Part shown: positions 52,093 through 60,181 of the stretch, piece after piece
Layout: each line of letters begins with the position of its first letter
How positions within the stretch are numbered: position 1 is the stretch's first letter
Assembly: GCF_001748245.1 (NCBI RefSeq)
Contig: NZ_BDFO01000001.1
Location: forward strand, 7,368,346-7,432,345
Source: Oligoflexus tunisiensis
Lineage (GTDB): Bacteria > Bdellovibrionota_B > Oligoflexia > Oligoflexales > Oligoflexaceae
Direction of reading: 5' to 3'
Length of the DNA stretch: 64,000 bases
Made by a program: the position numbers and the translations under genes
The notes under the pieces: generated by a model
Databases searched by the model: none
Told to the model about the DNA's origin: nothing
The model's input: the letters and a program-made list of their open reading frames with translations, nothing else

Positions 52093-53199
52093 ATGCGGTG
52101 GCAGACCCTGACAGGAACGGCAGTCAGCTTTCTGGCGATCCACGCTCAGCCTGGCTTGAGCAAGGATTTTGAGAACTGGACCCATTTCGGCCTCCGGCCC
52201 TTGGGTATGGGCAATGCTTACGTAGCTGTTGCCGACGATTACAATGCACTGTTCTATAACCCGGCCGGTCTTGCCCGCCTTAAGGAATGGGATGGTGAGT
52301 TCCTGAACCCGCGGGTCGATTTGTCCACCAACCTCGGCGGCCTGATGAAGGACGTTCAGGATAAACTCAAATCCGGCAAGGTCTCGGATACCCTGGAATT
52401 GATCGAGGCGAATACCGGCAAAAGCTATCACGCCGGCTTTGGTCTGACACCCCACCTGATTTTCAAGAACTTTGGCTTTGGCATAGGCATCGACGTGGGA
52501 GCCTCCATGGTCTTCCATAAGAACATTGCCGCCGACTTTGACGCCGGCGTTCGCCTGGTCATGCCCTTCACGTTTGCGATGAATTTCCTCGATGACAAGC
52601 TGAGCGTCGGCGCCTCGCTCAAAGGCCGGGTCCGTGCCGGCGTCGATCGGCAGTTCACCATGGAAGACATTGAAGCCTTCCAAACCAAAGGGTCAGATAC
52701 CAGCGACAAGAAGATCAATGACTACGCCCTCGGTGGTTTCGGAACCGGTGCCGACGTGGGACTGCTCTTTACACCGACCAAAACGATGGAACCCACCATC
52801 GGCGTGAGCGTCACGGATGTTGGAGCCACGAGCTATGAAACCCAGGACATTGGCGGCGAAGCGGTGGGCAATCCGGCCCCGCAGCTGGCCAGTGTCAACG
52901 TGGGTTTCAGTCTGAAGCCCGTTCAAAAAGATAAGTTCTATGTTTTGACTTCGATGGACATGCATTCCATCAACCAGCCCTACTCGTTTTCCAAGAAATG
53001 GAATCTGGGTACGGAGGTCGGTTACGGCAGCATCATCAAACTGCAGGCCGGACTTTATCAGGGTTACCTGACGGGCGGTTTCCAGTTTGATGTCGGTGTT
53101 ATCAACCTGCGCGCCATCACCTATGCCGAGGAGCTGGGAACCCAGGCCGGGTTTCAAGAGGATCGCCGTTACGCCGTGCAAATCAAGTTACTGCTCTGA
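52093..53199 (+). CDS. PorV/UPF0164-like outer-membrane protein
   Basis: A short signal peptide (ending near AQPGLS) precedes the motif LRPLGMGNAYVAVADDYNALFYNPAGLARL, characteristic of FadL-related PorV/UPF0164 beta-barrels. Alternating strands continue to the C-terminus (IKLQAGLYQGYLTGGFQFDVGVINLRAITY and …YAVQIKLLL, ending in a hydrophobic residue). It probably transports hydrophobic compounds or acts as a secretion accessory in the outer membrane. The ATG at 52093 has GGAG upstream. It is first of three + strand envelope genes. Confidence 0.8.
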   Translation: MRWQTLTGTAVSFLAIHAQPGLSKDFENWTHFGLRPLGMGNAYVAVADDYNALFYNPAGLARLKEWDGEFLNPRVDLSTNLGGLMKDVQDKLKSGKVSDTLELIEANTGKSYHAGFGLTPHLIFKNFGFGIGIDVGASMVFHKNIAADFDAGVRLVMPFTFAMNFLDDKLSVGASLKGRVRAGVDRQFTMEDIEAFQTKGSDTSDKKINDYALGGFGTGADVGLLFTPTKTMEPTIGVSVTDVGATSYETQDIGGEAVGNPAPQLASVNVGFSLKPVQKDKFYVLTSMDMHSINQPYSFSKKWNLGTEVGYGSIIKLQAGLYQGYLTGGFQFDVGVINLRAITYAEELGTQAGFQEDRRYAVQIKLLL

Positions 53200-53240
53200 C
53201 CCCGAAGTCAAACAACTGCTATCACAAGAGGACAAGGTCC

Positions 53241-53969
53241 ATGTCGATCCAACGATACTCGAAGATGGTTTCCCCCTATATTTTGGCCGTTTGCCTGTCT
53301 TCCCAGGGCTTTGCCAAGGGTCTGGATACACTGCAGGCGGACAGCCCGCAGGCTCCAGCGACCAGCACGCCACTGCCAGGTGGACAGCCGACGCCAACGA
53401 GCGACAGTGTTCCCGCTGGTCCGAGCGCCGTGCAGCCTGCCGTGCAGACCCAGGCGCCGGCGCCAACGCCTCCCACGAGCGACGTGGACCGGCTGTACCT
53501 TGGCTCGAGTTTTTCCTGGATCAATCTTTCCGGCAGCAAGGGTGATTGGGTGACCGGCACGACAGCCGATATCGAAGCCGGTTATCGCTTTCTCACGATT
53601 ATGAAAAAATTCGATCTGTTTGGCACCTTCCGCTATCGTCCCACGGAAGCTCTCGTGCAACTCGACAATCGCGAGTATCGTGCAATTGTCGAAAGCTATC
53701 TCTTTGGTGCCAAGGCCCGTATGGCTTTGAACAGTAAACTCTCGGTGAATGCCTCGGCGGAACTGGGCATGTCGGAGACTCATCTGAATTCCAACGACTC
53801 GATTCCAACGATTGATCAAAGCCTTGAGAAATCCGGGGTTGATCTGAACCTGGGCGGTGGGGTATCGTATCTTGTTCTGGAAAAATTCGCCGTAGGCGGG
53901 AAACTGACCCTCGGTTCCGGAGCATTTAAGTCCGTCCAATTAGGTGTTGATCTTCGGTTCATGCTCTGA
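53241..53969 (+). CDS. Predicted outer-membrane beta-barrel protein
   Basis: A signal peptide (residues 1-~25, SSQGFAKG) is followed by a Pro/Thr/Ser/Gln-rich linker (~30-80) and ~160 residues of alternating strands. The protein ends VQLGVDLRFML, a C-terminal hydrophobic strand typical of outer-membrane barrels, probably eight strands. It has AAGG before the ATG and sits 42 bases after the PorV-like gene. The family is not recognised beyond the barrel form. Confidence 0.7.
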   Translation: MSIQRYSKMVSPYILAVCLSSQGFAKGLDTLQADSPQAPATSTPLPGGQPTPTSDSVPAGPSAVQPAVQTQAPAPTPPTSDVDRLYLGSSFSWINLSGSKGDWVTGTTADIEAGYRFLTIMKKFDLFGTFRYRPTEALVQLDNREYRAIVESYLFGAKARMALNSKLSVNASAELGMSETHLNSNDSIPTIDQSLEKSGVDLNLGGGVSYLVLEKFAVGGKLTLGSGAFKSVQLGVDLRFML

Positions 53970-54014
53970 CGCGGGCCGATAGACCAAGCCCCCAGCGACT
54001 CAGTATGGATCCCG

Positions 54015-55559
54015 ATGAAAACAAGCCCACGCGGAATCTTGTGCGTTCTTGCCATCTTCGTCACGCTTCTGCAAAGCTGCCGCCTGGAAGAAGTGACTGG
54101 TGAAGTTCTGGTTCGCGCACCGAATCCTGGAACCTATGAGATTTACCGCATCGAATCCGAAGAGCCCCTGCAGTTCATCTCGGAGCAGGTTGGCCAATAT
54201 AACCAGCCCTTGCGGCTGGTTCCTGGCCGCTACCTGATCCTCGCTGATTGCAGCTACGAGATCCTGACTGTTCTGCCGAACGTAACTCAGTCGCTCGTCG
54301 CGCATCAGGTGCTCTTCAATCCGCCGGTCGCTCCCGCGGCCGAGGATAACTTTTCCATTCAATGCAATCGCTTCACCAAGACCAAATCGCGTCAGCATCT
54401 GCACAATCGCTATGCCTTGAATATTCTGCATGGAACCCGCGATCTTTTGGTCGGCATGATTCCGATGTCGATTGATTTCAACAAGGTGAACGATACCGCG
54501 AATCCGAAGATCCTGAGCTATAACCTCTCCGGTATCAAGATCGCATCCTATGAAGGCATGAAGCCGGCCACGAGTTTCTTCGTCTCGCCCGCGGATGGTC
54601 TTTTATCGATTACCGAAACCCAGAAGTTCGGTCGCTGGCAGTTCCTTCTCAAAGGCCGCTATCGGGTGGAAGTGAACGGCACGCGCCTGGAAGTGGATCT
54701 GGCTGAAGGTCAGCAGTATGAATTCCGACCGGCTTTCCTGCGGGTGAGTTCCTCGGACAATGTGAATATTCAGGCCTCGTCCAGCATCACCGGGACCCCT
54801 TCCTTCGTGGAACTTAACGCCGGTCACTGGCTCGATCTCAATGAAACCTATCCGGTGCTGCCGGGTGAGGCTTCCATCAAACTCAATGGTTCCCTGCATG
54901 AGCATAAGGTCACTCTGGTGGAAGGCGAACTCACCGAACGCAAGGCGCGCTCGGTGCTGGTCGATCTGGATTGTTCCGCCTGGGACTGGAGCTGTCTCGG
55001 CAGTCGGGAAATTTTCCTCTATGAAAGTGACAAGGCCTATCACTTTGCCGAAGGGACTTCGGATGTCCCGATCCTCTTTTTTGAAGAGGATGTGTGGCTG
55101 AGCATCCAGGGCTCCCGCGATATTCGTTATAAGATTCCTCCGACCTCGCAGGACACCACGCTCAAGGTTGGATTTTTGAAACTGATTCCCCGGCAGCTGC
55201 ACCGTCCGGGTCAGGTGACCGACCTGTCCCGCATCGAAGCGGCTGGCGCGCCGTTGACCGGTCACTCCCTGGATTTGCCCGTGGAAGGCGACGTGCTGAT
55301 GCCGCTCGTGGTGGGACGTTATTATCTGACTCAATACACGGCCCTCGCCACAGCCGACTGGGATCGGCGGACCAACCGCCTTCCCATTTCGATTGCGCCG
55401 CAGGATACGGTCGAGATTCCCTATTATGTCTATGTATCAGAAAAGAAACTGAAGCAGATTCGGGAGATGCAGGCCAAGACCCGGCAGCAGCAGATTCAGA
55501 AGAAATTCCGACTGATGCAGAGCCGGTACCGGCCAATCGTCCCGACCGCTGTGGATTGA
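54015..55559 (+). CDS. Large hypothetical lipoprotein
   Basis: Lipobox LLQSC (Cys22) follows a hydrophobic signal. The ~490-residue mature part is beta-rich with repeated short carboxypeptidase-like or Ig-like segments (…GTYEIYRIESEEPLQF, RYLILADCSYE, GRYRVEVNGTRLEVDL, GRYYLTQYT) and a basic C-terminal helix. This suggests several small beta-sandwich domains. It is the third gene of the trio and may be anchored near the two barrels. It ends 2 bases from the convergent recN stop. Confidence 0.72.
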   Translation: MKTSPRGILCVLAIFVTLLQSCRLEEVTGEVLVRAPNPGTYEIYRIESEEPLQFISEQVGQYNQPLRLVPGRYLILADCSYEILTVLPNVTQSLVAHQVLFNPPVAPAAEDNFSIQCNRFTKTKSRQHLHNRYALNILHGTRDLLVGMIPMSIDFNKVNDTANPKILSYNLSGIKIASYEGMKPATSFFVSPADGLLSITETQKFGRWQFLLKGRYRVEVNGTRLEVDLAEGQQYEFRPAFLRVSSSDNVNIQASSSITGTPSFVELNAGHWLDLNETYPVLPGEASIKLNGSLHEHKVTLVEGELTERKARSVLVDLDCSAWDWSCLGSREIFLYESDKAYHFAEGTSDVPILFFEEDVWLSIQGSRDIRYKIPPTSQDTTLKVGFLKLIPRQLHRPGQVTDLSRIEAAGAPLTGHSLDLPVEGDVLMPLVVGRYYLTQYTALATADWDRRTNRLPISIAPQDTVEIPYYVYVSEKKLKQIREMQAKTRQQQIQKKFRLMQSRYRPIVPTAVD

Positions 55560-55560
55560 T

Positions 55561-57345
55561 TCACTGGGCCACACGATCGCGGGCCGCCTTGATCAGCTGG
55601 CGCGCGTGCGTGAGACTCGAACTTGTCACCTGATCGCCTGACAGAAGACGGGCGATTTCCTCTTCGCTGGCCTTGCGATTCAATTTCAAAATCTGCGATT
55701 CGGTGGATTCACCTTTCTGGGCTTTCTGGACCAGAAAATGAGCGTCCCCATAGGCTGCAACCTGCGGCAGGTGCGAGATGCAGATCACCTGAAAACTGGT
55801 CGAAAGTTCCTTCAATTTCTTGCCGACGATATGCGCTGTGTGTCCTGAAATCCCGGTGTCGATTTCATCGAAGACCATGACACAGGTATTGGCACCCATC
55901 GCCAGGGCTTTCTTGAAGCCGAGCATGATCCGCGAAATCTCGCCTCCCGAGGCGACCTTGGCCAACGGCTTGAGGCCTTCCCCCGGGTTGGCTGACAGCA
56001 GAAACTGCCCGCGCTCGCGGCCCTGTTTGCCCGTTTCGGTCAGGATGCTGGCGCAGTGCTGCCAGTCCTCGACCAGAGCGGGATCGATGGAGGCGATATC
56101 GAGATTCGGGATGGTGTTCTGCACCTCCTGAAACTCGAAATCAATGCGCGCTCCCTTCATATTGAGATCATGCAGCTCGCTCACCACAGCCTTGACCGCA
56201 CGCTGCGCAGCTTCCCGGCGGGCGGCCGAAAGTTTGTGCGCGTAGTCATCGGCTTCATTGAGCAGCTTTTTCAACTTGTCCAGGGATTCCGCCATGGCTT
56301 CCGGACCCTGCTGAACAAAGGAAAGCTCGGATTCGAGGCGCTCGTACTCAGTCATCATTTCTTCCACGCTCCGCACCGAGTGCTTGCGCATCAGACTCTG
56401 ATAACCGGCCAGCCGCGACTGCAGCTCCTCGATTTCCTCCTCATCGAGAGTATGACGGGACACCGCCCGGCCTATGCCGTAGCTGAGTTCATCGAGAACC
56501 GTGCTGAGTTCGCTGAGCTGGGCGAGGCTGGCCCGAAGCGAGGCATCCTGCAGTTTTTCGGCCGGCGTTTCGAGCAGCCTTTGCAATTCCTGCAAAGCCG
56601 CGGTCAGGGAACGGCCGCTGTAACCTTCATCACAGATCCTCTGCGCCTGATCAAAAACCTTCTGCTGGGCCAGGACGAGACTGGATTCCTCGCAGACTTT
56701 TATCGTGCGCTCGTAATCCTCAAGACTCGGTCCAAAGCGGGCGAGTTCATCAAACCGGAACTGCAGATAATCCTGCTCACGACGTCGGGTGAGATACTGC
56801 TCCAGGCGCTTGCGCAGCTCCTGCAGAATCTGGTGGACCTGCTGCATGGCTGCCTGGACCCTGGTTTTCAAGCCCTGATCGGTGACGAATTCATCGATGT
56901 AATCGAGATGCGTGTGCGGGTCGAGCATGCGATGGTTTTCATGCTGACCGTAGATGTCGATGAGGGTGGCCCCCAGCTCCTTCAGGAGCGAGAGCGTGAT
57001 CGGCTGATCATTCACCCAGGCCTGCGAGCGGCCTTTCTGGGCAATTTCCCGCCGAATGATGACTTCGGTCAGATCCTGATCATCGTGCCATATGCCATGG
57101 CTGTCGAGGACTTCAACGCAGGCATGACTTTTGGGTAAAAGAAAGGAGGCGGAGACATGGGCCCGGGGAAAACCACGGCGGATGACCTCGGGATCGGCCT
57201 TCGCGCCTAACAGAAAATGGAGAGCCTTAATCAGTATGGATTTGCCTGCTCCCGTCTCGCCAGTGATCACGTTGAGCTGCGGGGAAAATTCGATATGCAG
57301 TTCTTCGATTATGGCAAGACCGCGGATGGACAACTGGGTAATCAT
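55561..57345 (-). CDS. recN: DNA repair protein RecN
   Basis: RecN is an SMC-like ATPase for double-strand-break repair. Walker A GETGAGKS is at residues 29-36. Long coiled-coil arms fill ~150-380. The C-terminal head has the signature KVASGGEISRIMLGFK and Walker B VMVFDEIDTGISG, then ISHLPQVAAYGDAHF. The ATG at 57345 has GGAG 8 nt upstream, giving 594 residues. It is transcribed toward the lipoprotein gene with almost no gap. Confidence 0.96.
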   Translation of the reverse strand: MITQLSIRGLAIIEELHIEFSPQLNVITGETGAGKSILIKALHFLLGAKADPEVIRRGFPRAHVSASFLLPKSHACVEVLDSHGIWHDDQDLTEVIIRREIAQKGRSQAWVNDQPITLSLLKELGATLIDIYGQHENHRMLDPHTHLDYIDEFVTDQGLKTRVQAAMQQVHQILQELRKRLEQYLTRRREQDYLQFRFDELARFGPSLEDYERTIKVCEESSLVLAQQKVFDQAQRICDEGYSGRSLTAALQELQRLLETPAEKLQDASLRASLAQLSELSTVLDELSYGIGRAVSRHTLDEEEIEELQSRLAGYQSLMRKHSVRSVEEMMTEYERLESELSFVQQGPEAMAESLDKLKKLLNEADDYAHKLSAARREAAQRAVKAVVSELHDLNMKGARIDFEFQEVQNTIPNLDIASIDPALVEDWQHCASILTETGKQGRERGQFLLSANPGEGLKPLAKVASGGEISRIMLGFKKALAMGANTCVMVFDEIDTGISGHTAHIVGKKLKELSTSFQVICISHLPQVAAYGDAHFLVQKAQKGESTESQILKLNRKASEEEIARLLSGDQVTSSSLTHARQLIKAARDRVAQ

Positions 57346-57449
57346 CGGAAAAACTCCGTGGAATAGCGGACGAACTTCCACAATGTCTCGAAGGTGCTGA
57401 CGCTTGTCCAGTGACTTTTACAAATGTATGGGGGATCCAGGAAAGAGTG

Positions 57450-57525
57450 TGGAGCCATCGACGGGACTTGAACCCACGACCTGCTGATTACGAATCAGCT
57501 GCTCTACCAACTGAGCTACGATGGC
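57450..57525 (-). tRNA. tRNA-Thr (anticodon CGU)
   Basis: The 76-nt cloverleaf has acceptor GCCATCG/CGATGGC, anticodon loop TTCGTAA (anticodon CGT) and T loop GTTCAAGTC. Discriminator T and CCA are encoded. It is last of a three-tRNA cluster. Confidence 0.95.
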
Positions 57526-57619
57526 TTTCGACAACGGTACAAACAAGCAATGCGCCTGGAGGCGCTCTGATTGGTCATTCCTATTGTGCTCAGAAACCAG
57601 AAAAAAATAAAGAGCGGAA

Positions 57620-57696
57620 TGGCGTCCCCAAGGGGATTCGAACCCCTGTTACCGCCGTGAAAGGGCGGTGTCCTGGGCCAGCTAGACGATGGGGAC
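57620..57696 (-). tRNA. tRNA-Glu (anticodon UUC)
   Basis: The 77-nt cloverleaf has acceptor GTCCCCA/TGGGGAC, anticodon loop CTTTCAC (anticodon TTC) and T loop GTTCGAATC. Discriminator G and CCA are encoded. Confidence 0.95.
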
Positions 57697-57707
57697 CAGG
57701 GAGAAAG

Positions 57708-57780
57708 TGAGCCCTGCTGGATTCGAACCAGCGACCCGCACATTAAAAGTGTGCTGCTCTACCAACTGAGCTAAGAGCCC
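57708..57780 (-). tRNA. tRNA-Lys (anticodon UUU), CCA not encoded
   Basis: The 73-nt cloverleaf has anticodon loop CTTTTAA (anticodon TTT). The acceptor GGGCTCT/AGGGCTC contains two G-U pairs. The T loop is GTTCGAATC. After discriminator A the sequence reads CTT rather than CCA, so CCA must be added after transcription, unlike the other four tRNAs here. Confidence 0.92.
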
Positions 57781-57816
57781 TCACTAACAACCTAACGCTT
57801 GCGCTAGGGAGTTAAC

Positions 57817-57845
57817 TATCTACAGTCGCACCATTTTTGTGTCAA
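57817..57845 (-). promoter_or_regulatory. Predicted promoter of the tRNA-Lys/Glu/Thr cluster
   Basis: On the minus strand a perfect TTGACA (57840-57845) and TAGATA (57817-57822) are 17 bases apart, about 37 bases before tRNA-Lys. A GC-rich stretch follows the -10, like a stringent-type discriminator. Confidence 0.65.
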
Positions 57846-57962
57846 CTTATTTTTCCAATAAATTTGCCGCCTCGCGTAAGTTGATTTTTAGGCCGGTTTC
57901 TCCTAGTATGGGCCCACCTACGTAGAGTCAGTCAGCCCTGTTCGAGAGAAAGTAAGCGCCGC

Positions 57963-58283
57963 ATGACGATCATCAAAAGAAACCGCGTAACGACAAATAG
58001 CGATCTGATTTCCGCTATTGAGAAACTGTGTCCGCTCCTGGAGCGACAAAAGGAATTTGACGCGGTCACTGATCTTCGCAAGGCAGCCGACCAGCTGCGC
58101 GCCTCTGCGGAAAACAGCTCGGCCTGGAAAGAAGCCATTGAGTCCATCATCGAAGCCTTTGAAGGCGAACATGAACTCATGGCTTATACTATGCAGCGCG
58201 AGACGGATCAGTGGACTGAAGTCGAAGAATTATCGCAGGTCAGTTCCCGAGTCTTGAGTTTGGCAAGACGTCTGGCTTATTGA
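57963..58283 (+). CDS. Small hypothetical helical protein
   Basis: The 106-residue soluble, helical protein has no signal, membrane segment or known motif. The middle (FDAVTDLRKAADQLRASAENSSAWKEAIESIIEAFEGEHELMAY) looks like a helical hairpin. Its Shine-Dalgarno is weak. It lies upstream of the R3H gene but is separated from it by a strong extended -10 promoter, so it is probably a separate transcript. Confidence 0.6.
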   Translation: MTIIKRNRVTTNSDLISAIEKLCPLLERQKEFDAVTDLRKAADQLRASAENSSAWKEAIESIIEAFEGEHELMAYTMQRETDQWTEVEELSQVSSRVLSLARRLAY

Positions 58284-58345
58284 GCATATACGATTACGCA
58301 ATTCCGTCAAAGTGAAGGGATGTCCATCTGGATATTTTTTCACGA

Positions 58346-58373
58346 TTACCTTTTGCCGGAATCTTGTTATAAT
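58346..58373 (+). promoter_or_regulatory. Extended -10 promoter of the R3H gene
   Basis: TGTTATAAT (58365-58373) is a perfect extended -10. A weak -35 TTACCT lies at 58346-58351 with a 16-base spacer. The inferred start near 58380 leaves a leader of about 108 nt. The leader contains GTCGCAG (from about 58414) able to pair with CTGCGAC (about 58448-58454) around a GC-rich loop. Confidence 0.7.
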
Positions 58374-58487
58374 TTTCACCATATACGCTGCAGCTCGGCC
58401 CCGGGCGCATGCAGTCGCAGTCCGCGACGTCAGCCTCGACGACTTACCTGCGACGAGTCATCTTTCATTTCACAGTAGGGTGCTGCC

Positions 58488-59423
58488 ATTAGTACGACAC
58501 AATCGAATTTCAAACCAAGTACCTTGAAGTTGGATTATTTCCTTTATTCCTGCTTCGAATATGAACAAACCTGCAAAGCCCTGCCTGGCAAAGCCATGGG
58601 ACCACAAAGGTGGCCGCATGGAGTGGCCTTTCTGGATGGCGAGCGGGATAGCTTTCGTGACTTGGGTGATCTTGGGACGCAGGTTGAAGCCTGCCTCCGC
58701 TGGTATGTGGAGCAGTTTCCCCCGCTGCTGGAAGATCGCAGCATGACCATGGAAAATATCGGCAACCTGACCGCTCCCGCCGTATTTTTCTGCCTGGATC
58801 TGAAGATTCTGGCCGGTGCTGATAGTCAAAACACCGCGGACGCCCTCCAGGCCAGCGATAACAACGCAGTTTGGGAAACCATCGATCGGCATCTCGATCA
58901 GCTGCTGCCGAATTTTTCCTCACACTTCAAGACATACCTGCGCTGGGTCTTCGTGAAAAAAGAAGAGCAGACCTGGGATGTCGGCTCACGCCCTCCCGTC
59001 GGTCGTTATGCTCCCTTTCAGCGTCGCGGTCGTCCCGGTGACAGCAAAGGTCCCCCACGTCGTAGTGGAGGCGGCCAGGGCGGAAGACCTCAGCAGGGTG
59101 GTCGTGACCGCCACGAGCGCGGCCAGGATCGCGATCGTCCACGCGGACCACGTCGCGATGCAGGTGCTGGCGGTATCAAAAGTGGCGGCAGTCATGCCGA
59201 TCAGGAAAGAGCCGCGCTGGAAGCCGTCCGCACAGCTGTGGATCAATTGCGCAGCAATCCGGCCCTGGCCGAAATCAAACTCGACCCATCCAACAGTTTC
59301 TTTCGGCGTCTGCAGCATAAAAGAGCCGTGGCGGAAGGCTTCCATTCCTTTTCGACCGGAGAAGGCATGCAGCGCGCTGTGGTTGTGACGCGCGAGAAGC
59401 AGGAGCAAGAGGATAATCCATGA
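58488..59423 (+). CDS. R3H-domain RNA-binding protein with RG-rich linker
   Basis: An N-terminal folded region (to about residue 160) is followed by an Arg/Gly/Asp-rich low-complexity segment (~165-235, RRGRPGDSKG, GGRPQQGGRDRHERGQDRDR). The C-terminal R3H domain is FFRRLQHKRAVAEGFHSFSTGEGMQRAVVV with the Arg-x3-His type core. R3H domains bind single-stranded nucleic acid. The only start with a Shine-Dalgarno (AGGG, 7 nt) is ATT at 58488, giving ISTTQSNFK…. A TTG at 58524 lacks one. The stop overlaps the SDR gene by ATGA. Confidence 0.8.
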   Translation: MSTTQSNFKPSTLKLDYFLYSCFEYEQTCKALPGKAMGPQRWPHGVAFLDGERDSFRDLGDLGTQVEACLRWYVEQFPPLLEDRSMTMENIGNLTAPAVFFCLDLKILAGADSQNTADALQASDNNAVWETIDRHLDQLLPNFSSHFKTYLRWVFVKKEEQTWDVGSRPPVGRYAPFQRRGRPGDSKGPPRRSGGGQGGRPQQGGRDRHERGQDRDRPRGPRRDAGAGGIKSGGSHADQERAALEAVRTAVDQLRSNPALAEIKLDPSNSFFRRLQHKRAVAEGFHSFSTGEGMQRAVVVTREKQEQEDNP

Positions 59424-60181
59424 CCGCGGTCGTATGTATAACAGGCGCTTCGTCGGGCATCGGCGAGGCGCTGGCCCTGGTTTACGCTGAGCAAGGCTGC
59501 CATCTTGTATTGGGAGCCCGGCGTCTCGATAAACTCCAGGCCCTGGAACCGGTGCTCAAGGAAAAGGGTGCCGCTTCCATTCTCAGCCTTCCCCTTGATG
59601 TCCGCTCGCTTGAATCCGTTCAGTCCTGGGTCAAAGCCGCTCAGCAAAAGCATAGTCACCTGGATGTCCTGGTGAATAATGCGGGGCTTGTGATCGGACT
59701 GGAGCCGGTGGAGACGGGACGAATTGAGGATTGGGAAACCATACTCGATACCAATGTTCTGGGCGTCATGCGGGTCACGCAGGCCTTGATTCCCATCTTT
59801 AAAAAGCAGGGCTCAGGTCACATCGTGATGATCGGGTCGATTGCCGGGCATCAGCCTTATGAAAATGGTGGGGCCTACTGCGCCAGCAAGTTTGGAGTGA
59901 AGGCTTTGACCGGTGTGTTGAAGCATGAACTCAACGGAACCGGCATACGTGTTTCCACGGTGGACCCCGGCATGGTGGAGACGGAGTTTTCCGTCGTGCG
60001 TTTCCGTGGCGACAAGGAAAAGGCCAAGCAGGTTTATAAGGGACTTGTTCCCCTGAATGGCCGCGATATTGCCGAGTGCGTGCTGTTTATGACCTCACGC
60101 CCGTCGCATGTGAATATCGATAGCATCATTGTTATGCCGACGGCGCAGGCCAGTGTTTACAAGGTGCATCGGCAGACTTAA
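59420..60181 (+). CDS. Short-chain dehydrogenase/reductase (YdfG-like)
   Basis: The classical SDR has a TGASSGIG cofactor loop (8-15), VNNAG, and the catalytic Ser140, Tyr153 and Lys157 (YCASK). The ending (SHVNIDSIIVMPTAQA) is that of the YdfG/serine-3-dehydrogenase subgroup, NADP(H)-dependent oxidoreductases of 3-hydroxy acids. ARR after the second strand favours NADPH. It is translationally coupled to the R3H gene, which has no obvious metabolic link. Confidence 0.93.
   Translation: MTAVVCITGASSGIGEALALVYAEQGCHLVLGARRLDKLQALEPVLKEKGAASILSLPLDVRSLESVQSWVKAAQQKHSHLDVLVNNAGLVIGLEPVETGRIEDWETILDTNVLGVMRVTQALIPIFKKQGSGHIVMIGSIAGHQPYENGGAYCASKFGVKALTGVLKHELNGTGIRVSTVDPGMVETEFSVVRFRGDKEKAKQVYKGLVPLNGRDIAECVLFMTSRPSHVNIDSIIVMPTAQASVYKVHRQT

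Noticed and set aside
57411..57743. Open frames across the tRNA-Thr/Glu/Lys cluster
   Set aside because: They read through tRNA genes and produce familiar spurious tRNA-derived peptides.
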